A stretch of 64,000 nt of DNA from Choristoneura fumiferana (taxonomy: Eukaryota > Arthropoda > Insecta > Lepidoptera > Tortricidae), in contig NC_133501.1 in assembly GCF_025370935.1 (NCBI RefSeq), positions 4,849,804 through 4,913,803 of the forward strand, given 5' to 3'. Of the stretch, positions 45,057 to 56,162 are shown piece after piece; positions within the stretch are counted from its first letter, which is position 1; each line of letters begins with the position of its first letter. The notes beneath the pieces were generated by a model that saw only the letters and a list, made by a program, of their open reading frames with translations, was not told where the DNA came from and did no database searches. A program made the position numbers and the translations under genes.

Positions 45057-45387
45057 AGAGCCGTGGTGGCCTAGTAAGAGAGCCGTAGTGGCCTAGTGGT
45101 TTGACCTATCGCCTCTCAAGCAGAGGGTCGTGGGTTCGAACCCCGGCTCGCACCTCTGAGTTTTTCGAAATTCATGTGCGGAATTACATTTGAAATTTAC
45201 CACGAGCTTTGCGGTGAAGGAAAACATCGTGAGGAAACCTGCACAAACCTGCGAAGCAATTCAATGGTGCGTGTGAAGTTCCCAATCCGCACTGGGCCCG
45301 CGTAGGAACTATGGCCCAAGCCCTCTTGTTCTGAGAGGAGGCCTGTGCTCAGCAGTGGGACGTATATAGGCTGGGATGATATATATA
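45057..45387 (+). mobile_element. tRNA-derived SINE
   Basis: A box tggcctagtgg (45089-45099) and B box ggttcgaaccc (45133-45143), 33 bp apart, then the body (attcatgtgcggaattacat, gaggaaacctgcacaaacct) and the common tail gaggcctgtgctcagcagtg ... gggatgatatatatat. The first 22 bp of the head are duplicated in tandem. A polymerase III promoter is evident; it is not a true tRNA because the 3' half continues into SINE body. Confidence 0.8.
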
Positions 45388-45544
45388 TAACACTAAAATT
45401 CAGACAAGGAATATTATTAGATATATTCATACTTATTTGTATGTCAATTGGGTTCACTTGATTTTCATTGGTTTTATTCAACTGAGTCTTCGACATGCTA
45501 ATGCCCAGTAGACGACACCCTGCTGTCATCTCTATTGCTAATGA

Positions 45545-45847
45545 CACAGATATAGGTAACACTAGATAACGCAAACACCTCAATCTGTATGAAAACCAAC
45601 CGTGTCACTTTTTTATATATACTCTGACGTCTCAAGAGCGAATTAGCGATGTGGATTCCCCGATTTCCGTGCAAAATCGATTCAAATGCGCGGCCCGCCC
45701 GCGGCGTGGGGCTCGAGTCAGTCACTATTATAGTCATGATTAGTGAGTTAGCGGTTAATCTTTGTATGAGGCCAATCCAAAATGGAGTTCGATTTTGGGT
45801 TGGCCGAAGTAGATGCATTGCGTAATCTAGTGTAATCTATATCTGTG
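45545..45847. mobile_element. hAT-type MITE with 8-bp target duplication
   Basis: 303 bp. Inverted ends CACAGATATAGGTAACACTA and its imperfect inverse; gctaatga on both sides (45537-45544, 45848-45855). The undisrupted related sequence at 44795-44905 has a single gctaatga, confirming the insertion. No transposase. Confidence 0.75.
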
Positions 45848-46292
45848 GCTAATGAAATAAGATTAAAGATGCCAACTATTGGGACAGTGACGAGCACTCG
45901 TACGTTTACTTTATTACATTTTTATTAATAAAACAATTGGTCGTTATTAAATAACTTTATTGTATTTTAATATAAATTTTTGAACTGATAGCGAAATATA
46001 AAGAATAAATGTCGTGTTGATACTTGTTTCTTTGTTTCTGTCACTCCCTTCAAGTGGAACCTGCGATATTATAACCACATATTATAAATAAATAAATGAT
46101 TTCTCCTAGAGGAAGGCTTAGTACCCCCACATATGACATTGACAAACAAAAACTGACAAAGATGAAGCGCATCTAAGCTTGGGAGTGTGGCCATGACATC
46201 ACGTCATTCTAAAAATGTGGGCGTACATGGACGTACTACCCAAACGGGACCGAGCACTTGCAGCTCAAAAGCACGACGAACGGGATAGCTAG

Positions 46293-46519
46293 TGTATTTG
46301 ATACATAGTGGAGCTTTGATTAAAAACTCAAATTAACTTTAATAACAGCTTTAATCGATAGATTTACAAAAGCGTCTTAAAGCTTAAAGTGGCAATAATA
46401 ACAATGAAGCCGGTAGACTTATAAAAGCGATGTCTAAGAGATAACGCCTACTAAAACTAATAGCAAAATTACATACAAAGTATGAAAAAGTATGAAAAGT
46501 ATAATCCTGCGCCGTAACA
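46293..46519 (-). repeat. BEL/Pao 3' LTR
   Basis: 227 bp; the polypurine tract GAGGCGGGAAGA lies directly inside it (46531-46520). Confidence 0.93.
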
Positions 46520-46549
46520 TCTTCCCGCCTCGTTGAAAGGAACATCCTT

Positions 46550-48799
46550 TCAACCTTGAAGATCTTCAGCAGTTGGTAGTGGGCTGAGGCGCACTAGTGG
46601 TCGTCGTACGCATCCTCTGGTCGTGGTCACGTCTGCGACCCTGGCCACGCCATCGGGTCCCGGGAACAATCGCGTCACACGTCCGAGTCGCCAACACAGA
46701 GGGGGCACGTTGTCCTCGTGGATGAGAACCAAGTCGCCGACGTTCAGCTTGGCCTTGTTGGTTCTCCATTTGGTCCTTTGTTGTAGTTCCGATATATATT
46801 CCTTCTGCCATCTTTGCCAAAAATGTTGACACATCTTCTCTATGCGCGCGTACCTCTGCAGGGTATTCTCATTGTGGCTCGCAAATGCTGGTGCGGGCAG
46901 CGCAGTGAGAGGTCTTCCGATTAAGAAGTGCCCTGGGGAGAGGGAGAGGAGGTCGTCAGGGGATGATGACAGAGGGCACAATGGGCGACTGTTAAGTATC
47001 GCCTCCACTTGCGCAAACAAAGTCAAAAGCTCTTCAAATGTTACATGGCTATTGCCCATCACACGTTTTAGATGATGCTTGGCCGATTTTATGCCACTTT
47101 CCCATATTCCACCGAAATGCGCCGCGCGACTTGGTGAGAATACAAACTTTATAGTTTCCTGAGTAGCAAAGTCAGACAGAGTCTCCTGGTTAGCCTTTAA
47201 AAACTGTCCCAACTCTTTGGAAGCGGCGACAAAATTTCTCCCGTTGTCACAAAAGACTTCCACTGGCTTGCCTCTGCGCGCTATAAACCTTCTAAGCGTC
47301 ATTATAAATGCGTTTTTTGTTAAATCACTCACGGCCTCAAGGTGAACGCATTTATATCGCAAACAAACAAATAAGCAAAGGTAGCATTTTATTAATTTGC
47401 TGCCACGACCTTTACGATTTAAAATGTGAAATGGGCCAGCAAAGTCCAAACCTACACTGATAAATGGGAAATCTGGGTTAATTCTCTGGGCCGGGAGATT
47501 GCCCATTATGGGGCACAGAGTTTTGCCGCTCACCCGCCTACAGCGCGTGCAGGTGTCGACCGTGCGCCGCGCGAGCCGCCGCCCGCTGACGGGCCACACT
47601 CGCTCCTTAACTATAGATAGCAGTAACTGAGGTGGCGCGTGCATGTTTTTTAAATGCTCATGTAAAAATATGAGCTTGGTTAGCCGGTGTGACGCGTGAA
47701 GTAAAATGGGATGCTTCTTTTCGTATGAGTAACTTGACGCATCGATTCTGCCACCGACTCGGATCAATTTTTCATGAACAAACGGCGAAAGAGACAATAT
47801 TTTACATTTGGGACTCAGTGCTTTATTTTTTATTAGAGTGCCATACTCATTAGTAAATGACTCGATCTGAGCAATTATGCAAAGCTTATTGAACGATTCA
47901 GTCAACTCTTCCACGGTTAAGTTACCTAGGCGCTTATTTTTAGAATTTTTACAATTAAATATAAACCTATTTACGTAGGCAAATGCACGTTGAATCCTAT
48001 TTAATGAAGAATATTTTTCAAAGTTAATAAATTGTTCAGCAATCGTTATAGTGTTCGATTTTATTTCCGGTAAGTCGATAATATTATTTTGATTTAATAT
48101 AGGCCAATCATTTTCATGTTTAGTCAAGAATTTAGGTCCGGACCACCACAGCCTCAACGCCATTAGGCGACCGGCGTCGACGCCGCGCGAAACTAGGTCA
48201 GCCGGATTTTCGGCAGTGGGTACGTACCGCCATGATGATGGCTTTGTATTCTCTATTATTTCGTTTACACGATTTGCTACAAATGATTTTAATTGTGCAG
48301 TGTTATTTTTCAGCCAGGCCAGTACTATAGTGGAGTCGGACCAGTGAACTACGCGATCAGGTTTGTACCGCAGCGAGTCAAGGACGGCGCGGCCCAGCCG
48401 GGCGGCCAGCAGCGCCGCACACAGCTCCAGGCGCGGCATCGTCGTGGGCTTCAAAGGTGACACCTTAGACTTAGCGCACAATAGCCTCACAGTGACATGA
48501 TGGTTCTGTGTTACTGACTTCATGTAAACGCAAGCACCATACGCGGCCTGGGACGCATCACTGAAAACATGCATTTCTATCGATTTCGGTGAATCGCACA
48601 ACACTGGCCTGTTTATGTTTAACCCTTGAATAAATGGTAAATTATGAGTGAACTTTTCCCATTCTTCCTTTATGACCTTTGGGACGGGCTCATCCCAGTC
48701 AAGCTTTTCCTGCCACAATTTCTGTAGGAGCATTTTAGGCTGTATTATACAAGGACTTAATAAACCCAACGGGTCGAAAATTTTAAAAGAATTGGACAT
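46550..48799 (-). CDS. BEL/Pao RNase H-integrase part
   Basis: 749 codons; the first Met is simply the first after the frame break, since Pao elements normally have one polyprotein. RNase H: HVFSDASQAAYGAC (D81), LELC (E125), HWSDS (D155). Integrase: HHCC zinc site (H363-H371 region to CTRC 417-420), then D452, D518 and E567 as the D,D,E triad. A C-terminal part with PLCWRLGRV and GPDGVARVADV follows. All catalytic residues appear present. Confidence 0.9.
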   Translation of the reverse strand: MSNSFKIFDPLGLLSPCIIQPKMLLQKLWQEKLDWDEPVPKVIKEEWEKFTHNLPFIQGLNINRPVLCDSPKSIEMHVFSDASQAAYGACVYMKSVTQNHHVTVRLLCAKSKVSPLKPTTMPRLELCAALLAARLGRAVLDSLRYKPDRVVHWSDSTIVLAWLKNNTAQLKSFVANRVNEIIENTKPSSWRYVPTAENPADLVSRGVDAGRLMALRLWWSGPKFLTKHENDWPILNQNNIIDLPEIKSNTITIAEQFINFEKYSSLNRIQRAFAYVNRFIFNCKNSKNKRLGNLTVEELTESFNKLCIIAQIESFTNEYGTLIKNKALSPKCKILSLSPFVHEKLIRVGGRIDASSYSYEKKHPILLHASHRLTKLIFLHEHLKNMHAPPQLLLSIVKERVWPVSGRRLARRTVDTCTRCRRVSGKTLCPIMGNLPAQRINPDFPFISVGLDFAGPFHILNRKGRGSKLIKCYLCLFVCLRYKCVHLEAVSDLTKNAFIMTLRRFIARRGKPVEVFCDNGRNFVAASKELGQFLKANQETLSDFATQETIKFVFSPSRAAHFGGIWESGIKSAKHHLKRVMGNSHVTFEELLTLFAQVEAILNSRPLCPLSSSPDDLLSLSPGHFLIGRPLTALPAPAFASHNENTLQRYARIEKMCQHFWQRWQKEYISELQQRTKWRTNKAKLNVGDLVLIHEDNVPPLCWRLGRVTRLFPGPDGVARVADVTTTRGCVRRPLVRLSPLPTAEDLQG

Positions 48800-48813
48800 G
48801 ATAAACCTTTTAG

Positions 48814-51801
48814 TTATTTTATCATTAGGGGGGGATTTTTTACCAGAAAATTAAGAGAATCATGAACTGGACTCCACCCCAGTCCGAGCGTACTCGAGGA
48901 CTCGCTGATAGTCAGATTTTCGCGTGTATTTATTGATGAGTTTTCGAACAGTGTAGGTAAATTACTTTTATATTTACGCAAATTAAAGCATCCTGCCCTC
49001 AAAGCCTCCGAGACTGATTTTTGTATGTATCTAAGCTCGTTTTCATCATTTGAACCCGTAATAAGATCATCCACATAAAAATCCTTTTGTATGATTGTTT
49101 TAATGAGGAGATCATCGTGCTCTTCCCCTAGCTGCGAGAGGCAGCGCGTGCTCAAGTAGCTCGCGCTCGCGGTACCGTAAGTGAGGGTGTTTAACCGTAA
49201 CGTTCTAAGCGGCTTGGACTCATCCTCTCTCCAGATTATGAGTTGCAAATCACGATCCTCATTTTTGACTTGAACCTGGCGATACATCTTTTCGATATCG
49301 CCGGATAAGATGAATTTATATTGCCTAGCTCTTACTAGAATTGAGAATAGGGAGTCCTGCACATTAGGGCCAACCATCAGGATATCATTTAAAGAGATTC
49401 CGGAAGAAGAGGCAGCTGAGCCGTCGAATACCACTCGGAGCGAGGTGGATTCGCTGTTTTTAAGTACAGCATGGTGACATAAAAAATAACCTGGACTTGG
49501 TTTAACAATAGCTGATTCACTGAGATGCCCTAGATCGGCATACTCGTGTATGAACTTCGCATAATCGGATTTCAAGGCCGGGCTGCGCTTGAATTTTCGT
49601 TCTAAGTTCAAGAAACGCTTTCGTGCTATATTGTATGAATCCCCGAGACATTTAGGTGATTCAATTAAAGGCAGTTTGACCTCAAACCTACCAGTACTCA
49701 ACCGAGCAGTATGAGCCAAGAAATGCTTCTCACATTCTTGCTCCCTTTGGCTTAAAGCGGGCTTAATATTGGGGATCTGTTCGATCTCCCAAAATTTAGT
49801 TAAAATGTTTTCAATGTTATTTTCTTGCACCTTAGACACAACAGCATGATTACAATGAATTTTACGCGTTTTATTTAGACAATTAATTTGTCCAGATATT
49901 ATCCAACCTAGCCGTGTGTATCGCAATTTAGGATTTTTGGGACCCAGTGAGTATTGTTCGCTGCCCAGGATGTCCCAGAAGATATCGGCTCCAATTAAAA
50001 TTTCTATTGAAGCTGGCTGATTAAAATGAGGATCAGCAAGTGGTAAATGTTTAGGGATATTTAAACCCTCGATATTAATCGGATATCTAGGTATGCTACT
50101 TGTTAGCTCCTTCAGTACAAAGCACGATAAGGTAACTTTGAATGTTTCATTCAGTGAATTTAATTGAGTAGTACAACTTTCGATTATATTATTATTGCAA
50201 TTGTTGCCTATCCCTATGACCTTTAGACAATCAATAGGGTTTGACTTTAATGATAGTCTTTCCTTTAAGGAACTTGTAATGAAGGAGGATTCGCTGCCGC
50301 AGTCTAAAAGCGCGCGGACCCTTTCTCTTTGCTTTGTATTGGGGTTCGATACTTCGATAATTGCTGTGGATAGAAGTACGTGATTTGAATCTAATTTAGA
50401 AAAGTTAACCGCAGACGCGCTCGAACTGACCATAGCTGAATTATTTACAACAGACTGCGCCGGCTCATGCAGTAAACTGTTATGTTTTTGCCTACACTCT
50501 CGGCACGGGCCGCCGCGACACTCGCTCACCGGGTGACCTTGTCTAAGGCAATTAGCGCACAGTTTGTAATTCGCTACGTCGGCTAACCTTTCCTGGATAG
50601 TTTTATTTAAAAACTTGGGACAATCAAACACCTTGTGATTGTCACCACATATAATGCACACCGATGTCAAAGCCTTGCCATTTTTGGAAATAGTCGAATT
50701 GGAACTCTTATTTGCTTTTTGATTAACACTTGCGAATGATTTTGTGTAATTGGTTCGCTCGTGTTTGTTATTGTTGTTATAGGTTGCCGGTTGCGCTGGC
50801 CGTGGTGTCGACGATTGAAATTTCGTAGCATTATTATCATTTTTATTGCGGTTAATAGCCTCCAAAACGTCTGCGCGATCAATCAAATATTTATAAAATT
50901 GATCCAGAGTCGGTACATCATCAAGCGTGTTCCGAAATTCTTCCCACTTCAAAAGAGTGCGACTGTCTAATTTAGACGATAACATAAAAATTATCAAAAT
51001 GTCCCACTTATCGGTCGGCTGGCCTAAGCTAGCTAAGGCACGTAAATTTTTAGTCACGTGATCCACCAAGTATCGTAAAGATCTCTCCGATTCCCGGGTA
51101 TGCGCTTGTATGTTGAACAAAGAATTCAGATGGTGATTGATTAACAAACGTTTGTTGTCATAGCGGTCCCCGAGAAGCTGCCAGGCCTTTGAGTAGTTAA
51201 CCGAAGACACCTCAAGATTGGCTATGATACGGGCCGCATCCCCTTCCAAGTAGGAGATAAGATAGTGAAATTTATTTATAGGTTTTATACGGTCATTATT
51301 GTGAATTAAGCTTTCGAAGGTGTCGCGAAACTCAAGCCAGCGGAAATAAGCACCATCAAATTTGGAGATTTGAATCTGAGGTAACTTGAACCCTGGATCC
51401 AGATGATCGTGAGAGCAGTGAGTCTCGGCGACGACCGAATTGCGTCGCTCGGCTTCGAATATATTATGTTTGTCGATTATAGTTTTAGCCATCGCTATGT
51501 TAACAACAATAGTATGCTCAATTGCATCGCGCTCATCAAGCTCTGCCGATAATCTTTCAGGGCACAGAATCTCAATATCACTTTGCAACTCATCAAACTT
51601 TAATGATAAGCCTTCAAACTTACTTAATTTTAGAGTTAACTCCGCAAGAACAACATTTGAAATTTCACTGAGCGCGTTTATTGCATGCAAATAGTTTTTA
51701 AATTTAGTGATTTGCCCCTTAATTGAGCTTCTCGATGTCATTAAATTACTTAATTTCTCCTGCGAAGCATCATTTGTAGGCTTATCTATAGATTTGGACA
51801 T
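48814..51801 (-). CDS. BEL/Pao Gag-protease-reverse transcriptase
   Basis: 995 codons. Gag in residues 1-370, then Cys/His knuckles (CIICGDNHKVFDC at 382-394; CANCLRQGHPVSEC at 415-428; a further CRECRQKH). Aspartic protease: LLDCGSESSFI with D500 (Cys replaces the usual Ser/Thr of DSG/DTG, as in some Pao members). Reverse transcriptase: VVFDGSA (790-796), SGDIEKMYRQV (833-843) and YVDD at 909-912. It makes the capsid and copies RNA into DNA. The frame ends at 48814 after a run of seven C (48830-48836), 15 bp short of the second open frame. Confidence 0.9.
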   Translation of the reverse strand: MSKSIDKPTNDASQEKLSNLMTSRSSIKGQITKFKNYLHAINALSEISNVVLAELTLKLSKFEGLSLKFDELQSDIEILCPERLSAELDERDAIEHTIVVNIAMAKTIIDKHNIFEAERRNSVVAETHCSHDHLDPGFKLPQIQISKFDGAYFRWLEFRDTFESLIHNNDRIKPINKFHYLISYLEGDAARIIANLEVSSVNYSKAWQLLGDRYDNKRLLINHHLNSLFNIQAHTRESERSLRYLVDHVTKNLRALASLGQPTDKWDILIIFMLSSKLDSRTLLKWEEFRNTLDDVPTLDQFYKYLIDRADVLEAINRNKNDNNATKFQSSTPRPAQPATYNNNNKHERTNYTKSFASVNQKANKSSNSTISKNGKALTSVCIICGDNHKVFDCPKFLNKTIQERLADVANYKLCANCLRQGHPVSECRGGPCRECRQKHNSLLHEPAQSVVNNSAMVSSSASAVNFSKLDSNHVLLSTAIIEVSNPNTKQRERVRALLDCGSESSFITSSLKERLSLKSNPIDCLKVIGIGNNCNNNIIESCTTQLNSLNETFKVTLSCFVLKELTSSIPRYPINIEGLNIPKHLPLADPHFNQPASIEILIGADIFWDILGSEQYSLGPKNPKLRYTRLGWIISGQINCLNKTRKIHCNHAVVSKVQENNIENILTKFWEIEQIPNIKPALSQREQECEKHFLAHTARLSTGRFEVKLPLIESPKCLGDSYNIARKRFLNLERKFKRSPALKSDYAKFIHEYADLGHLSESAIVKPSPGYFLCHHAVLKNSESTSLRVVFDGSAASSSGISLNDILMVGPNVQDSLFSILVRARQYKFILSGDIEKMYRQVQVKNEDRDLQLIIWREDESKPLRTLRLNTLTYGTASASYLSTRCLSQLGEEHDDLLIKTIIQKDFYVDDLITGSNDENELRYIQKSVSEALRAGCFNLRKYKSNLPTLFENSSINTRENLTISESSSTLGLGWSPVHDSLNFLVKNPPLMIK

Positions 51802-52666
51802 TTTTAAAATACAATCAGATTTGAATTAAAGCAAAATATAAAATTGGTATTCTCACGCTCCTCAATGGCCGCAGGGCAAGCGGTTGCGCAATCGCACTCA
51901 CAGCTGATCGCCGCCTCTAACTCGTAAACAACTTGTTACGTAACGGGTCGCCTGCGCCGGCCGGGCGATGTTAGGTATGAACCTGGAAATCGTCAGCCGA
52001 ATATGTTACTACAGCGAAGTGAATTATCCGCTATCATCGGACACCAGAACTACAATGGAAAATTTACTGTTTAATGTCTGTAGGTAATATGTATATCAAC
52101 AAAATATACAATATAATAATCGTACGTAAGTAAATACGATGTACCTACCTAATATTAATAGCGTAAGAAATTTATTGTTGAAATAGATTTTGTAACTTAA
52201 TTACGGTAAGTATTAAACATGGGCCACCAATTATTTGAGATATTCGAAGATGTTATAATTAAGTATGTAGGTAGGTATGTACTCGTATTACACCAAAGTT
52301 AACTACTATTCTTAATTTTAGCTGATTAATCTGAACAATTTGCGCAAGTGGAGCAATATCTACTCCATTTAAATTGTCTTTTTAACCTTTCAAAGAAAAT
52401 TGTTTGCAATTTTGACAAAGAGAGGATGGGTATGGACTTTGGACGGAAAGAACAAAGGATGAGCACTTATCTTGTAGACTGCACTGCGCGAGTTGGTACA
52501 TTAGCTATACCATGCCCCGAGCCTCGACGATGTCCAGATGAGTTTTACTCCGCCTAATCTTTCCAGGGATCCAGTCTTCAGGCCTTTACTGCATACGCGC
52601 CTTGTGACGAAGCCGGAACGATGATACGATTTTGCTAGTTTCGCGAATTTATTGAATTTTAATTGC
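51802..52666 (-). other. BEL/Pao 5' leader
   Basis: About 0.87 kb of leader between primer site and Gag start. Includes GC-rich cgcctgcgccggccgggcg around 51950. No coding sequence. Confidence 0.7.
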
Positions 52667-52684
52667 TCCCCTCATGGTCCACCA
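52667..52684 (-). promoter_or_regulatory. Candidate primer-binding site
   Basis: Begins TGGTGGACCATGAGGGG, five bases inside the 5' LTR. The TGG start matches the CCA end of a tRNA; which tRNA is not resolved. Confidence 0.45.
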
Positions 52685-52689
52685 AATTA

Positions 52690-52916
52690 TGTATTTGATA
52701 CATAGTGGAGCTTTGATTAAAAACTCAAATTAACTTTAATAACAGCTTTAATCGATAGATTTACAAAAGCGTCTTAAAGCTTAAAGTGGCAATAATAACA
52801 ATGAAGCCGGTAGACTTATAAAAGCGATGTCTAAGAGATAACGCCTACTAAAACTAATAGCAAAATTACATACAAAGTATGAAAAAGTATGAAAAGTATA
52901 ATCCTGCGCCGTAACA
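52690..52916 (-). repeat. BEL/Pao 5' LTR
   Basis: 227 bp, identical as read to the other LTR. On the minus strand starts TGTTACGGCGCAGGATTATA and ends ATCAAATACA. Confidence 0.93.
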
Positions 52917-53929
52917 CATTCTATTGTTGCAAATTGCATAGTATTTTTGAAAAAAAAATCTATTCTATTTATAATTCGACGGGTGAAAGGCTATTTGTAT
53001 TAAGCGACATTTTTCGAATTTTACAGGAGAAGCAATCAAAGTTGAAAATTTCAGAAAAAAATCATAAAAATAAAAAAATGGTTATATTTATAGAATAGTG
53101 CCAGCACTGGATTTCATTTTGCATGCTTCAAAAAGTTTTAGGTGTTATAAAAAAAACCTATTATTTCCTAAAATAAATCGCTTCATACAAAGTAGCCACT
53201 TTTTAGAGTCAGGATAATTGTTTTAACGAACACCAGGTTCCGCTTGCAGAAGCAGGTAAAATGGTTGAAGTGTATCGATGGTTATCTTTCAGAGTAAAGC
53301 TAAATGAATCAAGCGTTATGTCCCAAGCCAAACGGTGCAAAGCAAATTAGTTTATATGCCTTATTTGTAAAAAAATAGGGAAGTTCATATTGATTGAAGA
53401 CACATGCTTATTAATAACGGATTGTTTGAAATCACAGATTTTTCACGAATTATTTAGATGTAGGCGGTTGATACTCCAGTATTTAGAGATATGAATCAAG
53501 TCTACAAGTAAAAAAATAAAAAAGTAAAATTATAAATCAAAAATGGTTTTACTTTTCGCAAAAGTAAACAACTTCAGCTTTAATTTTGGTTTGGTTTAGG
53601 AACTAAGTATGTAAATTATTAATTATTTTACCAAACTGGCACCTGTAACAATAATAATTATAACTAATCAAATCACACTTAACTTCCGTAATTTAAAACT
53701 TTACTAACAAAGTACTTATCTTGTTTTTCAAAAGCTTAATTATAATACAAGTAAATCTGGCCAACTTTGAATATAAGGGCATATAAGAAAAAAAATAGAA
53801 TTTAACTAGCCAAGCTTTCCTACGGTTATACTTTAAATTGGCAACATTTTTAGTCGATGAAATAGTAGTAGTAGTATGTATCTATGTTTAGGCAGAATAT
53901 AATTATTATAATCAAAGTTAGGGGTGCCA

Positions 53930-54733
53930 CTTGATTAACTATCTATCGAATGTCATTTCATTGAAATCTATTCATAGAATATTCAATACTAATTCTTTCT
54001 CTTGGAGTTATTTCACTTCATCGACTATTCATTACTTATTAAAACAATTATTAGAACAGCAGTACAAGAAATATTATTTGCTTAAAAATATATTTCATCA
54101 ACTATTCATGACACAGAAAAACAAAACATCGCTGTTTATATCTTATAAAACACCAGAAAATAGGTTAGATTAGAACTATCACTTCAAAAAAAATCGCCAC
54201 CAGAAAAGTAGGTTAGGTTAGAACTGTGACCAAAAAAATAAACCGGTACCAGAAAAATAGGTTAGGTTGGGTTAGAACCCAGACCCCAACAAAAATAAAT
54301 CGCTTTCAGAAAAGTATGTTAGGCTAGGTTAGAACTGCGACCCCAACAAAAACAAATCGCTACCAAAAAGTAGGTTAGATTAGGCTAGAACTGCGACCCC
54401 AACAAAAATAAATTGATACCAGGAAAGTAGGTTAGGTTAGAACTGCGACCCCAATAAAAATAAGTCGCTACCAGAAAAGTTGGTTAGGTTACGTTAGAAC
54501 TGCGATCCCAACAAAAATAAATCCCTACAAAAATAAATAAAATTCATTCAAAAAAGTATGAAATAATAAAATATGAAATGAAGTTCTGCCAAATAAACTA
54601 GAAATTAAAAATCGTTAATTTAAAAATACTTATTTTAATCATTCGAGGTAATGAATATTCGATAAAATGAAAAAATAGGAAACATTGACTCTTAACTGAT
54701 ATTCGATTAAAAGTTTGTCGACATTTCAAAGGC
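53930..54733. repeat. Nested repeat related to 12.75 kb
   Basis: Left part shares atttcacttcatcgactatt with 12750-12965; the right end gtttgtcgacatttcaaag is the inverse of that copy's start. The middle is the minisatellite listed separately. Confidence 0.5.
54190..54535. repeat. Minisatellite of 50-58-bp units with GGTTAGGTTAG
   Basis: About six units of the form accagaaaagtaggttaggt ... actgcgaccccaacaaaaat. Each carries one to three copies of GGTTA words, so it resembles interstitial insect telomere repeat (TTAGG) embedded in a longer unit. Confidence 0.8.
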
Positions 54734-54939
54734 AAACTCAAAGTTAACTAGATTGACTGCAAGTATTATGGTGTAAATATAAAAAAAAAATTTGAAGAAC
54801 CTGTCATCTTTGTGTTAAGTTTATATGAACAAAAATACAAGCCGACCATTTCTTTTCGGCTTTTTATTAAAAGTTTGCATTTATAGTTTCGCTTCGCTTA
54901 TAGTTTCGCATATCAGTCACGCCGACGAAGGAGTAAAAA

Positions 54940-55275
54940 AACAAAAATAAATTTTTTTTTCGTTGCCTCCCATAGACGTAAAGAAGGGGTGTTTTTTTTT
55001 CTATAGTGTGGGTATCGTTGGATTGGTCTTTTAAAACCATTGGGGATTGCCTTAACAATTTTTCGATACACTTATCTTTTTGCAAAATATTCAACAAATT
55101 GCGAATTTTCATTAAAGTCGAGCGTCCGTCCCCCTCCTCTAAAATCTAAACTGTTGTGAAAATTTTTGAAAAAATTCAGTTTGGTAGTAAGTACATCAAA
55201 TTTACAAGGAAAATTATAAGGGCTAAGATTGCTTGAGACTTAGTAGTAGTTTAAGAGTAAATAGCATTTTTTGTT
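54940..55275 (+). repeat. Dispersed repeat 'family X', internal fragment
   Basis: From gttgcctcccatagacgtaa to gtagtttaagagtaaatagc; corresponds to the middle of the 18945 copy. Confidence 0.6.
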
Positions 55276-56162
55276 ATCAATGTGATCTACACATAAGTTT
55301 TAAATATTCTTGATGAAAAACCTCTCGGTATAACTATCTCGTTCTCGGTATCGCACATTTTCTTTAGGTCATTTTATTTAACCTTAGTTTTAGAGAGAGA
55401 TGTTTTATACTTTGCATTATTAAGCAATTTCGGTTTAGAAATAATAGGGATAAATTCTTCTACAGTATTTCCTGTCATTGTGTATTTAACCGTCATGACA
55501 TGAAGTTAGGGTAAGTGAAGTTAAGTTTTATGCTTTAACCTACACAACGTATTTTTATCCATATTGATTTGTATAGGTTTAAATAACTTTAGTAAAATAT
55601 TTCAACGCTTGCAATGACTAGCTAGGATAAAAAAATTCGGATATAAAATGCTGAAGCAACATCGTTTTCTAAATTTGACATCGTTTAAAAATGGTTCAAG
55701 CGATATGTGGTATGAAAATTAGGTGAGAACAAAATGGTTCAAGTGACATGCTTTATTTGTTTTAGGTGCAGGCTAAATGTATTAAGCGACATGTTGGTTG
55801 ATTTTTTGTGGAAAGCTACATGCTTTAACTGACGTTGTTAGTAAACTTTAAATATAGGAAAAATGTTTTAAGCTACTTTGCGTATTAGTTTAAGGAAGAT
55901 AAGAACAGTTTAAGCGGAAAACCATCACAGCCTCATATAGCTTAAATCAAATGTTACTTGAAACTGGCAAATTTAATGGCACTTCATACTTTGATGTTCT
56001 GAATTAGTCCCCAAATTATGACCGGTTTAAGCGCCAAAAAAGTGCTCAGATCTTTACCAAACCCAGCTCAATCGACGCAGAAAAATCTGCTGATTGCAAT
56101 GATATATATAACTCAATATCGCCCAAAGTGTCGCTTAATACAAATAGCCTTTCACCCGTCGA

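Larger units (their letters stand above)
46293..52916 (-). mobile_element. BEL/Pao LTR retrotransposon, near-complete and young
   Basis: 6.6 kb. Two 227-bp LTRs (TG...CA) that are identical as read, a purine tract before the 3' LTR, a TGG-starting primer site after the 5' LTR, and Gag-protease-RT-RNase H-integrase in Pao order. The polyprotein frame is broken once, by an indel in a C run. The flanks gctag and cattc do not match, so no target duplication is visible. Confidence 0.93.
52977..56161. mobile_element. 3.2-kb element with 33-bp perfect terminal inverted repeats
   Basis: Left end CGACGGGTGAAAGGCTATTT, exactly inverted at 56129-56161; ATT flanks both sides (possible 3-bp target duplication). 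No transposase frame of useful length. The inside carries other repeats (53930-54733, 54940-55275). The right 450 bp contains many variants of ttaagcgacatg, a subterminal repeat that could be a transposase site. The superfamily is not determined. Confidence 0.6.

Noticed and set aside
45079..45150. tRNA gene
   Set aside because: A and B boxes are good, but the sequence runs straight into SINE body without a closing acceptor stem; it is a SINE head. The same holds for 29565-29632 and its duplicate at 60700-60768.
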